This document shows, in pieces, positions 19,618 through 26,923 of a stretch of DNA of 64,000 nucleotides. Source of the stretch: Verrucomicrobiaceae bacterium (GTDB lineage: Bacteria > Verrucomicrobiota > Verrucomicrobiia > Verrucomicrobiales > Verrucomicrobiaceae). A program made the position numbers and the translations under genes. Each line of letters starts with the position of its first letter. Position 1 is the first letter of the stretch. The notes beneath the pieces are model-generated. The model was not told the DNA's origin and did not search any database. It worked only from the letters and a program-made list of their open reading frames with translations. Location: positions 62,001 to 126,000 of the forward strand of contig JAIXZA010000162.1 of assembly GCA_027489965.1 (NCBI GenBank), read 5' to 3'.

Positions 19618-20106
19618 TCAACAGCGCATGACGATCATGCCGTTCTTGATCCATTGGCCGGGTGACCAAGCGGGAACGGGTCGATGCTGAACGAGATGCG
19701 TTTTGGAGGTCCAAACAGGCTGCTCGAAAGTCCAAGCAACAGCGCAAACAGTAGCTGCAGGGCAGAAGAGATCACTTTGTAATCGGTGCGTTTGACTGTC
19801 GGCCTCTTCGACGGATTTGAAAAAGAAGACATGGTCCTGTTTGCCAGCTTCAGACACCGCACCAGCCAATGCATCCTTAGATGGTTGCGCTTGTGAGTTG
19901 GGTGACGCTTCACTTTCCGCATGGCCGAGAACCACCTGCATCTCTCCATTCTGCGACGAGCAAGCCTTGACCGTATGATCACCTTCAAGCTTCAACATCA
20001 AAGCTGGGGCAATGCCTTGATAAGACAGCAGCCACACCACCAACAACACGCCATGCACCAGCCGTGAAAACGGCGTGATTGAGTGAGTGGTTGGCTGGGA
20101 ATTCAT
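19618..20106 (-). CDS. small exported or anchored protein of the efflux operon, unknown function
   Basis: A 162-residue product from ATG 20106 (MNSQPTTHSI); a longer frame to 20181 is possible but begins with a basic, uninformative leader. One hydrophobic segment (LVHGVLLVVWLLSYQGIAPA, about residues 17-36) would anchor or export it. The remainder has four cysteines and several histidines (HTVKACSSQNG, LFCPAATVCAVAWTF, ending VMRC), which may bind metal. It precedes the TolC and pump genes by 114 bases and resembles, in layout, the small periplasmic proteins often found at the head of metal efflux operons. I do not recognise a family. Confidence 0.55.
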   Translation of the reverse strand: MNSQPTTHSITPFSRLVHGVLLVVWLLSYQGIAPALMLKLEGDHTVKACSSQNGEMQVVLGHAESEASPNSQAQPSKDALAGAVSEAGKQDHVFFFKSVEEADSQTHRLQSDLFCPAATVCAVAWTFEQPVWTSKTHLVQHRPVPAWSPGQWIKNGMIVMRC

Positions 20107-20205
20107 GCTATTTCTAAGTATCGGAGCCCGAAGACGTAACTCCCAAACGAGTCCACGACCACCAATCATTCTTTTTTTCATGCCAAGTAGTATGCATGAA
20201 TCGGG

Positions 20206-20610
20206 TCCGTGGCCGTTTTTTCACAGGATTGGCAAGAGGCAGAGGAGTAACAGGATTTTTTCAGACCTGTGAATCCTGTAGCCTAGGTCTCTTGTATTTA
20301 TGGTGCCTAAGCCCTGCCTTTTGATAAGCCGGACCACATCCACCCCTGCAAATAGCCCTTTTTTGATGAGCCGGACCACATCCGCCCCTGCAAACAGCCG
20401 TTTTTTGATGAGCCGGACCATGTCCGCCCCTGCAAACAGCCCTTTTTTGATGAGCCGAACCACGTCCGCCCCTGCAAACAGCCGTTTTTTTGATGAGCCG
20501 GACCACGTCCGCCCCTGCAAACAGCCGTTTTTTGATGAGCCGAACCACGTCCGCCCCTGCAAACAGCCGTTTTTTGATGAGCCGGACCACGTCCGCCCCT
20601 GCAAATAGCC
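20206..20610. repeat. dispersed repeat with seven tandem 42-bp units
   Basis: The leader 20206-20315 matches 13779-13910. Positions 20317-20610 hold seven units of 42 bases (one has 43, from an extra T). Units share 'GATGAGCCGGACCACGTCCG' followed by CCCCTGCAAACAGCC and differ at one to four positions. On the minus strand each unit is 14 codons (a repeated RLFAGADVVRLIKK), but the 43-base unit breaks the frame. It is not CRISPR, because there are no unique spacers. Confidence 0.9.
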
Positions 20611-20617
20611 GTTTTGA

Positions 20618-22014
20618 GAGCCTGTCAGAAAGTTTGTGTGGAGGGTCAAACCCGAGGATAGGAAGACATGAGAAGACCCAAGACGAAGGAAGACAAAGCT
20701 CTCGATGAGGCGCTGGACGTGTTAATCGCCAAAAGCGGTCATTCACCGGAAGCGATTATGGGCGACCAAGGCCTACTCGCACAGCTCACCAAGCGATTGG
20801 TCGAGCGGGTGTTAGGAGCCGAGTTGACCCATCACCTCAAAACTGGGCGCAGCCCCACCGAAACCGTTCTCGATGAGAAAGGCGAACGCGCTGAGCCCAA
20901 CGGCAACTGCCGCAATGGCTTCAGCGCAAAGACGGTGCTGGGCGATAGTGGCAAGATGGACATCGAAGTGCCGCGAGATCGACATAGTAGTTTCGAGCCA
21001 CTCCTGGTGCCCAAGTGGCAGAAGAAGCTGCCAGGCTTTGAGGACAAGATCATCGCCCTTTATGCCCGCGGCATGACCATGCGCGACATCAAAGCGATGC
21101 TCGAGCAGCAATACCGCATTGAGGTCAGTCCCGACTTCATCAGCAGCGTGACCGACGCCGTTCACGCCGAAGTCACCGAGTGGCAAAACCGGCCCTTGGA
21201 GAAGATGTATCCGCTCGTGTTCTTCGATGCCTTGCGCGTGCGCATTCGCGACGAAGGCACCGTGCGCAACAAAGCCGTGTATCTCGCGCTAGGCGTCGCC
21301 GCCGACGGCACACGCGAGGTTCTAGGGCTGTGGATCGAGCAAAATGAAGGGGCCAAGTTCTGGCTCAAAGTCATGAACGAGCTACACAATCGCGGCGTCG
21401 AGGACGTGCTCATCGCCGTCGTCGATGGGCTCAAAGGCTTCCCCGAAGCCATCACCACCGTGTTCCCCGAAGCGCAAGTGCAGACCTGCATCGTGCACCT
21501 CATTCGCCACAGCCTCACCTACTGCGCCACCAAAGAACGCGAAGCCGTCGCGGCCGCCCTGAAGCTCGTTTACCGAGCCGAAAGCGAGACCATGGCCCTG
21601 CGACGACTGGAGGAGTTTGAGGCCGGAGAATGGGGCAAAAAGTATCCAACCATCGCCGCGAGTTGGCGACGATCCTGGGAGCACGTCATCCCGTTTTTTG
21701 TGTATCCAGCCGCCGTGAGGAAGATCATTTACACGACCAACGCGATCGAGAGCTTGAACATGCAACTGCGCAAAATCATCAAGAACCGAGGCCACTTCCC
21801 CAGCGATGAAGCCGCGACGAAACTGCTATATCTGGCCTTGCGCAACATCCACACCAAGTGGAAGTCCATCCCGCTGAACTGGAAAGCAGCAGCCAACCAA
21901 TTTGCGATCCAGTTCGGGTCGCGATTTTTTTGATTGAGCGCATGCGCTCAATCAAAAAACAACCCCAGACCAAACATAACCAAATCCCCGAAACACAAAC
22001 TTTCGGACACGCCC
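20618..22014 (+). mobile_element. IS256-family insertion sequence
   Basis: An element of about 1.4 kb bounded by imperfect inverted repeats at 20618-20639 and 21993-22014, which share the inner core GAAAGTTTGTGT. It carries one intact transposase gene. No clear target-site duplication is visible at these borders. The left end abuts the tandem repeats and the right end lies 3 bases from an attC-like sequence. Confidence 0.88.
20668..21933 (+). CDS. IS256-family transposase (mutator type)
   Basis: A 421-residue DDE transposase of the IS256/Mutator family that cuts and joins the element's inverted repeats. The catalytic triad is visible: Asp at about 187 in 'VFFDALRVRIRDEG', Asp at about 253 in 'IAVVDGLKGFPEAI', and Glu at about 361 in 'YTTNAIESLNMQLRK'. 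The signature 'VQTCIVHLIRHSL' lies between the last two. The N-terminal DNA-binding region (residues 1-150) includes 'GRSPTETVLDEKGERA' and 'NGNCRNGFSAKTV'. The length is complete and no frameshift is seen, so the element may still be active. The ORF starts 50 bases inside the left inverted repeat. Confidence 0.95.
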   Translation: MRRPKTKEDKALDEALDVLIAKSGHSPEAIMGDQGLLAQLTKRLVERVLGAELTHHLKTGRSPTETVLDEKGERAEPNGNCRNGFSAKTVLGDSGKMDIEVPRDRHSSFEPLLVPKWQKKLPGFEDKIIALYARGMTMRDIKAMLEQQYRIEVSPDFISSVTDAVHAEVTEWQNRPLEKMYPLVFFDALRVRIRDEGTVRNKAVYLALGVAADGTREVLGLWIEQNEGAKFWLKVMNELHNRGVEDVLIAVVDGLKGFPEAITTVFPEAQVQTCIVHLIRHSLTYCATKEREAVAAALKLVYRAESETMALRRLEEFEAGEWGKKYPTIAASWRRSWEHVIPFFVYPAAVRKIIYTTNAIESLNMQLRKIIKNRGHFPSDEAATKLLYLALRNIHTKWKSIPLNWKAAANQFAIQFGSRFF

Positions 22015-22017
22015 AAA

Positions 22018-22076
22018 AACTGTGGCCCATAACGATCTTGACGAACCGAACAAAATTGTTTCTGATCTGAATTGTT
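22018..22076 (+). repeat. attC-like cassette boundary, copy 2
   Basis: Nearly identical to 14114-14172. CCGAACAA near 22044 pairs with TTGTTCGG near 22072, as the outer boxes of an attC hairpin would. A small + strand gene follows after 10 bases. Confidence 0.5.
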
Positions 22077-22086
22077 CGGCAGAAAC

Positions 22087-22452
22087 ATGATTACCGGCAC
22101 TTCATACAGTCCTGGAAAGGCATTCATTTCCTTCGCCAGAGAGTTCTTCGAGGCTCTAGCGAAGAACGATTTTCAGGATGCTCTGAGAAGACTTGATTCG
22201 TCTTCTAAGCGTTGGTCGAAGAGAGAGCTTCTTTTGCAGATCAACAGCTTGACTGACGGTGCGGGCATTTGTTCGGCTCTGGGATTCAAGAACTCAGCAG
22301 CACCGGATTTAGAGCAGATCACGTCTGGTTATGTGCTGCGCCATAGACTGCCTATTCACAATAACTGGAGTAATGCAAAAGCCGTATTTGAGTTCACACG
22401 GAAGCCTGGCACTGAATACTTCAAAGTAACTCTTCTTGGCTTTGAAGCATGA
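22087..22452 (+). CDS. small cassette gene, unknown function
   Basis: A 121-residue product starting at ATG 22087 (MITGTSYSPGKAFISFAREF); the in-frame TTG at 22072 lies within the attC-like site. It is predicted soluble, with an amphipathic N-terminal half (FFEALAKNDFQDALRRLD) and a beta-rich C-terminal half ending FKVTLLGFEA. The shape suggests a small NTF2-like or immunity-type fold, but I cannot assign a family. It is followed at 22495 by a complete attC-like site. AT content is higher than in the core genes. Confidence 0.6.
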   Translation: MITGTSYSPGKAFISFAREFFEALAKNDFQDALRRLDSSSKRWSKRELLLQINSLTDGAGICSALGFKNSAAPDLEQITSGYVLRHRLPIHNNWSNAKAVFEFTRKPGTEYFKVTLLGFEA

Positions 22453-22494
22453 CGTTTACCTATCTACATTCCGTATCGTTAGTTTATCACTAGA

Positions 22495-22627
22495 AGCCGA
22501 ACAAGACGAGACACGCAACCCCTATCAGCCGCCCTGTTTTCATGATATTCCGTAGTTTTAACATCAACCCCGTGATCGACGTTCGCTCCCGCTGATAGGG
22601 GTGCGTGCTCTTTTACGTTCGCCCAAC
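22495..22627 (+). repeat. complete attC-like recombination site
   Basis: The best site of the array. It starts AGCCGAAC and ends ACGTTCGCCCAAC, giving outer boxes close to RYYYAAC and its complement. The inner arms, GCACGCAACCCCTATCAGC near 22512-22531 and its complement near 22591-22609, pair almost perfectly except for an unpaired base. An imperfect hairpin with extrahelical bases is the hallmark of integron attC sites. Confidence 0.65.
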
Positions 22628-22644
22628 CAAACCGTCATCTACCA

Positions 22645-23130
22645 ATGTGGCCAGCCAAAACAGTAGTTTATCGGGGTGGAATCGTGAAGTTCGACATTCC
22701 GGCTCACTGGCTCGAAGAGTATGAGCCAGAAGGAGGAGGGACCTTTTATGACGATGTTCCCTCGACTGGAACACTCCGACTGAATGTTCTCGGGTTTCGC
22801 ATCTCTCCGGATCGACAACTCGCGGAGCACATGCAGACCATCATGGAGCGGGATGGATTCGAGCCTCTGCAGGCGGATTTGGGACTTCGTCAGCGCAGAC
22901 TGACTGGCTCAGAAGATGGTGATGATCTCATTTTCTACCGTTGGGAGATTCTGATTCCAGTCCCACCCGATGAGTTCAGCATCGCCTGTTTTGCTCTTAC
23001 AGTTGAGGCGTCACAGGAGCAGGCTGAACTCACGAAACAGGAAATCGCCTTTATCGATGCATCAGTTCGGAAGGGGGCTTATTATCAGAGCCAGAACACC
23101 TATGTCGGCAGCTATCCACCATCACGATAA
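22645..23130 (+). CDS. small cassette gene, unknown function
   Basis: A 161-residue product (MWPAKTVVYRGGIVKFDIPA...) 18 bases after an attC-like site and immediately before another, interrupted one. There is no signal peptide or membrane segment. The sequence alternates beta-like segments (IVKFDIPAHWLEEY, TLRLNVLGFRI, LIFYRWEILIPVP) with one long helix near 'EQAELTKQEIAFIDASVRKG'. This layout recalls small proteins that assess or dampen a partner (for example immunity proteins), but no family is recognised. Cassette position is the main context. Confidence 0.6.
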   Translation: MWPAKTVVYRGGIVKFDIPAHWLEEYEPEGGGTFYDDVPSTGTLRLNVLGFRISPDRQLAEHMQTIMERDGFEPLQADLGLRQRRLTGSEDGDDLIFYRWEILIPVPPDEFSIACFALTVEASQEQAELTKQEIAFIDASVRKGAYYQSQNTYVGSYPPSR

Positions 23131-23144
23131 TCACCCAAGGCCGA

Positions 23145-23610
23145 ATCGGGCGGAGGTGACAGGATTGCGCCTGTCACCCCTCCCACACCACCCGGCATGC
23201 GGCTCCGCACCGGGCGGTTCCAGTCAGATCACTGAGCTTTGATTTTCACCTCGGCTCCGTGATGCAGCTTGATCCAGATACTTGCCTCCTGCGGCGGCTC
23301 TGCGGTTTGGCTTCGCATCAGTGATGCCGCTATCGCGGCAGGGCAGTCTCAGTTCAGGAACTCCCCGTTCCTTTAGCTCACGATTGTTGAGTGCTCTCTG
23401 CACGATGCAGCCGAGCGGCGACGGTAGCCGCGAGACAGACTGCGACGAAGGAGCAGCCCTGGAGCGCAGCGGAAGAGTGAAGGAGCCGGAGGAGGCGACT
23501 AAATCAATTGGCGCTCATGCGCCAGTTGCCTTTGCGACTTCGTGTGGCCATGTGGACCTCTTTGGGGTCAGCTCCCAGTTTGAGAATCGCTATGGGACGG
23601 ACACTTTGTT
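23145..23610 (-). pseudogene. group II intron remnant (IIC-attC type), maturase C-terminus and 3' end
   Basis: Read on the minus strand, codons from about 23605 give 'ILKLGADPKEVHMATRSRKG' then 'NWRMSAN', the typical end region of group II intron reverse transcriptase-maturases. After an interruption of about 90 bases come 'VQRALNNRELKERGVPELR', a second interruption, then 'SIWIKLHHGAEVKIKAQ' and a stop at 23229. Downstream, 23150-23228 contains a GC-rich hairpin followed by TGGTGTGGGAGGGG, like domain V, and a stem GTGACAGG...CCTGTCAC like domain VI, ending ...CCCGAT. The 3' end abuts GGCCGA, which would be the core of an attC site. Most of the intron and maturase is missing. Confidence 0.6.
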
Positions 23611-23853
23611 AGACATCCTTGACGATCCCAATCATCACAAAACCTGAAGGCTTTGATTATTCACTCAAGATTTTGAGGTCTCTATTGGCACAAAATCTAG
23701 CGACCCTGTTGCTTTACACTCACATGAGCGTCATAACTCGTTTCATGAGCGCAAATGCCCGTCGTAAAGTAACAGACTTGTTCAAGAGAGCGTTGCACAG
23801 GAGGCAGCAATCCTGTTAAATTCTCAACTTTTAGCCGAACCAGAACAACACAC

Positions 23854-24507
23854 ATGGAAATCGCCAGTATCGTCGCTAGTTTCGTTTCTTTGATTATTGG
23901 CATCTTGGCTGGATGGCTCTCCATCCACTTCTACAATAAGCAGAAGGATGACGCCAGCCGGGTTGAAGTTGCTCTTGCCTCCATTCGCGAGCAGACCAAC
24001 GCTTTGCAGGCCGTCAGCGCCACCTTTCTAGATCGGCTCACAAAGTATGTGACTACCCCCGTCAAGCATCCGCCCCAGCCTGACCCTAGCAGGCTCGTCA
24101 TCGATACTTTAAGGGGGCTTCCCGAAGTTGTTCAGATGCTACGTATAACTGAGGTATCCAGCACTGGAGTTTCCACCAAAGACTGGACCAGGATGTTAGT
24201 TGCTATGCAGTGCTACACCGCTGAGACCAATTTTTGGGCCGGATACTATCTTCCGCCCGCTGATGTTTTTGACGCTAATAATAACTGGCATAATCTTATT
24301 CAGGGTGTGGTGGATCGAAGTATTGCAGATTTTCGGCATGTGAGCGCACTACTCGATGAGTGTGACACTGCTTGCCTTCGAGGAGAGTCTATTGAGCAGT
24401 TGAGACGGGACACTTTGCAAGGCTTGGGCGGACTAATCGGCGACACTGCATATCATTTTCGGAGGATCGCACAGCAAAACAAATCTCAAGATGCAACCGA
24501 CGGCTAA
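23854..24507 (+). CDS. membrane-anchored protein with coiled region (cassette gene)
   Basis: A 217-residue product with one N-terminal transmembrane segment (IVASFVSLIIGILAGWLSIH, about residues 5-24). A predicted helix follows ('YNKQKDDASRVEVALASIRE') and then a soluble domain. The anchor would place the domain in the cytoplasm if the N-terminus is outside. No catalytic motif is visible and the family is not recognised. The upstream boundary holds AGCCGAACC (23827-23835) and the downstream boundary holds GGCTAAC and TTCGCCTAAC, both like attC core boxes. No Shine-Dalgarno sequence is evident before ATG 23854. Confidence 0.6.
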   Translation: MEIASIVASFVSLIIGILAGWLSIHFYNKQKDDASRVEVALASIREQTNALQAVSATFLDRLTKYVTTPVKHPPQPDPSRLVIDTLRGLPEVVQMLRITEVSSTGVSTKDWTRMLVAMQCYTAETNFWAGYYLPPADVFDANNNWHNLIQGVVDRSIADFRHVSALLDECDTACLRGESIEQLRRDTLQGLGGLIGDTAYHFRRIAQQNKSQDATDG

Positions 24508-24522
24508 CCCAGTCGTTCGCCT
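24502..24522 (+). repeat. short attC-like remnant
   Basis: GGCTAAC and GTTCGCC boxes lie only 6 bases apart, followed by CTAAC. This looks like a collapsed attC site joining two cassettes, with the central arms deleted. It is weak on its own but fits the array. Confidence 0.35.
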
Positions 24523-24542
24523 AACCCCAACATGCAGCGACA

Positions 24543-25088
24543 ATGCTCTACGGAATCGTAAACCTCGTTTGCATCGTGTGGCTTTGGCGATTGGCATGGG
24601 GTATCGGGCGGGGCACGTCTGAACGTGGCAATAGTCATTTCTGGAAATCATTCGGCATTTCTTGTGCAGCTTCCGCAGGAGTTAAGTTTCTTGGAGCATT
24701 GCTAGAAGACGCCAGAACGCCGATAGAGTCCGCCCTGTTGTATGGCCTTCTGGCTGGGCTTGTTGGCATGGTAGTAATCGGACTTTTAATATCTGGCTTG
24801 GCTTGGTGCATTGCTAGGCCCTTTCGTATTCCTGCCGTCGCACCTCCACGCGCCACCGCAGACGACCGGCCAGTAGCTCCTGTCGCGCGATCGACACCAC
24901 CGGCAGCTAGGACAGTGGCAGATAGACACTACTTCATTTCTACTGGAGGTAGTGAATCAGGCCCGTTTGTTCTTGCTCAGATACGCAGCATGTGGGCATC
25001 CGGCTCCATTACAGCAGACAGCCACTATTGGTCTGATGGCATGGCAGACTGGCAGCCAGTTACTCAGCTTCTCAGTTGCACACCATGA
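24543..25088 (+). CDS. membrane protein with C-terminal GYF_2 (DUF4339) domain (cassette gene)
   Basis: The 181-residue product has hydrophobic segments at about 3-20, 35-52 and 68-92 (LLAGLVGMVVIGLLISGLAW), a Pro/Ala-rich linker (about 100-130), and a C-terminal GYF_2-like domain. That domain reads 'HYFISTGGSESGPFVLAQIR' followed by 'ADSHYWSDGMADWQPVTQLL', with the aromatic and GPF residues of the fold. GYF_2 domains are found in many membrane proteins and may bind proline-rich peptides. The partner is unknown. It is flanked by attC-like sequences. Confidence 0.7.
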   Translation: MLYGIVNLVCIVWLWRLAWGIGRGTSERGNSHFWKSFGISCAASAGVKFLGALLEDARTPIESALLYGLLAGLVGMVVIGLLISGLAWCIARPFRIPAVAPPRATADDRPVAPVARSTPPAARTVADRHYFISTGGSESGPFVLAQIRSMWASGSITADSHYWSDGMADWQPVTQLLSCTP

Positions 25089-25099
25089 GCACGACGCAG

Positions 25100-25205
25100 G
25101 CACGACCAAAAGCCACATAAAACGGATGCAGGCTACAGTTCGAAGGCTATCTGTCGTGTCAGCAACGTCTTGCGCTCGCCGTCGCCTGATCTGAATTGTT
25201 TGCCC
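25100..25205 (+). repeat. attC-like site
   Basis: The left arm GGATGCAGGC (about 25124) pairs with the right arm GCCTGATC (about 25185), leaving an unpaired G, the extrahelical base typical of attC. It ends CTGATCTGAATTGTTTGCC like the sites at 14114 and 22018. Confidence 0.55.
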
Positions 25206-25225
25206 CAACCTTAACACCACTCGCC

Positions 25226-25591
25226 ATGCCTATCGAAGCGGATTCCGCAGCCATTGTGCAGAGACAGCTCGACGCCTACAACAGCCGGGACATTGAGGCG
25301 TTGCTGGCTACTTATGCCGATGATGCTGAGGTTTTCGAGTATCCCTCAACATTACTCGCTAGTGGAGCAGCGGCCTTGCGAGAGCGGTTCACTGCCCGCC
25401 TGAAAGAACCGAATCTTTATGCTCGCCTGTTGAGTCGGACCGTCATGGGGCAGACCGTCATTGACTACGAGGAGGTGTTTCGCACCTTTCCTGAGGGTTC
25501 TGGTAGTCTTAGACTCATCATGATTTACGAGATTAGCGGAGACAGGATTGCCCGAGCTTGGAGCATTGCCGGAGAGAAGACTCTTGACTGA
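25226..25591 (+). CDS. SnoaL-like/NTF2-fold protein (cassette gene)
   Basis: A 121-residue protein with a clear SnoaL/NTF2-like fold: 'IVQRQLDAYNSRDIEALLAT' then 'YADDAEVFEYP', with later strands 'VIDYEEVFRTFPEGSG' and 'RLIMIYEISGDRIARAWS'. The family includes small cyclases, isomerases and non-enzymatic steroid-delta-isomerase-like proteins, so the activity here is open. I start at ATG 25226 because upstream codons belong to the attC-like site. It lies between two attC-like sites that share arms, the clearest cassette unit in the window. Confidence 0.8.
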   Translation: MPIEADSAAIVQRQLDAYNSRDIEALLATYADDAEVFEYPSTLLASGAAALRERFTARLKEPNLYARLLSRTVMGQTVIDYEEVFRTFPEGSGSLRLIMIYEISGDRIARAWSIAGEKTLD

Positions 25592-25616
25592 CTATGGCTC
25601 CGAAGCAGCACATCCA

Positions 25617-25708
25617 CGAGCCAACCAAGGGCGAAAAAACGGATGCAGGCAACAGCTCTTTTGGCAACTATCGTGTCATCAACGCCCCCGCCCGCCGCAG
25701 CCTGATCT
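25617..25708 (+). repeat. attC-like site after the SnoaL gene
   Basis: GCCAACC opens the site. The left arm GGATGCAGGC near 25642 pairs with the right arm GCCTGATC near 25700, again with an unpaired G. The terminal box is diverged. This appears to be the last site of the array before the core gene at 25880. Confidence 0.5.
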
Positions 25709-25879
25709 GAGACGTCGATGATGACAGGCTACTTTTACGGCTAGTCGAAGCTGCAAATTTGTCTCATCGGACTGCAACTGAAGTCAGAATCCTTTGTGGA
25801 CAATTTCAGGGGGCTGTGAAACCATTCAGGCGTGTTGTCGGCCAGGGCCGCAGGCAGTGTCTTCATCTCTATCTCAACC

Positions 25880-26923
25880 GTGTCAGTCGCCGAATCTAGT
25901 CTTCCTTGCTCTTCTGCCGTCGAGGCCGAGTTGCGGGAGGATTTTCTCAAAACCCTGCAATGCATGATGCTGTCGCGGACGCTGGAAGAGAAGCTGGGCA
26001 GCCTCTACCGCGCAGGCGGTCGCATTGTCGGCGGGGTGTATCTGGGGCGTGGCCAGGAGGCTTTTAGCGCAGCTGCGGGGATCCATCTGCGCTGGGAAAA
26101 AGATGTCTATGGACCTCTAATTCGGGATCAGGCAGGCCGAATTGCTTACGGTGAACCTATTTTGGATACCATGCGCACTTATTTGGGCGTGGTGACGGGA
26201 CCGATGCGCGGAAGAGATGGCAACATTCATCGGGGCCAGCCGCAAAAGGGGTACATGGCGATGATTTCTCATCTCGGCAGTCTGGTTTCGGTGGTATCCG
26301 GGGCTTTGTTTGCCCGTCGCTTACTCGGCACGCTCGGAGATACGGTGGGCGCGACCAGCATTGGCGATGGTGGCACTTCGACCGGGGCCTTTCATGAAGC
26401 GATCAATATGGCGGCTGTGGAGAAACTGCCGCTGGTGGTCAGCGTGGCAAACAACCAGTTTGCCTACTCGACTCCGACCACCCGCCAGTATGCCTGTGAA
26501 AATTTAGTGGATCGTGCGATCGGTTACGGCATCGACGGTCACTCGGTGGATGGCACCGATTTGCTGGCTTGTTTGAAGGTCTTCCGTACCGCTTTTCAAA
26601 GGGCGCGCGCAGGTCACGGACCTCAAATGGTGGTGGGTCGGCTGCTGCGTCTGGGGGGTCATGGTGAGCATGATGATGCCTCCTACATCCCGGATGTGAA
26701 GAAGCATGAACATGAGGGGCGCGACTGTCTGATCGTGGCGCAACAGCAAGCTCTGGATCTTGGCTGGGCGACGAAAGTCGAGCTCGATGAATGGCTCAAA
26801 AATGCCCGCCGTGAGGTGGATAAAGCCCAAGCTCAAGCGAGTAAGGAGCCGACACCTGACCCGTATCGGGAAAGTTGGCAGGCCCTTTCGACGCAACGTT
26901 TAGCGGAGGGCATGGGACAGTGA
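25880..26923 (+). CDS. pdhA: 2-oxoacid (pyruvate/acetoin-type) dehydrogenase E1, alpha subunit
   Basis: The thiamine-diphosphate-binding alpha subunit of a two-subunit E1, which decarboxylates a 2-oxoacid and transfers the acyl group to lipoamide of E2. Visible motifs are 'AGGRIVGGVYLGRGQEA', 'RDGNIHRGQPQKG', and the ThDP signature from 'GDGGTSTGAFHEAINMA' to 'VVSVANNQFAYSTPT'. The end is 'GHGEHDDASYIP'. I use GTG 25880 (MSVAESS...), giving 347 residues; a TTG further upstream would add a poorly conserved leader. It overlaps the beta-subunit gene by 4 bases (GTGA), implying translational coupling. E2 and E3 are not in the window, so pyruvate, acetoin and branched-chain substrates remain possible. 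Confidence 0.85.
   Translation: MSVAESSLPCSSAVEAELREDFLKTLQCMMLSRTLEEKLGSLYRAGGRIVGGVYLGRGQEAFSAAAGIHLRWEKDVYGPLIRDQAGRIAYGEPILDTMRTYLGVVTGPMRGRDGNIHRGQPQKGYMAMISHLGSLVSVVSGALFARRLLGTLGDTVGATSIGDGGTSTGAFHEAINMAAVEKLPLVVSVANNQFAYSTPTTRQYACENLVDRAIGYGIDGHSVDGTDLLACLKVFRTAFQRARAGHGPQMVVGRLLRLGGHGEHDDASYIPDVKKHEHEGRDCLIVAQQQALDLGWATKVELDEWLKNARREVDKAQAQASKEPTPDPYRESWQALSTQRLAEGMGQ

Noticed and set aside
20317..20610. CRISPR-like tandem array
   Set aside because: Units are contiguous 42-bp repeats with no unique spacers and no cas genes nearby. The same unit occurs singly at 13912-13957.
20221..20746. Minus-strand proteins made of a 14-residue repeat (RLFAGADVVRLIKK)
   Set aside because: The frame is a by-product of the 42-bp repeat, changes at the 43-base unit, overlaps the IS256 end and has no start signal.
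23282..23647. 121-residue + strand gene
   Set aside because: It is the opposite strand of the intron-maturase remnant and its insertions, with no recognisable domain.
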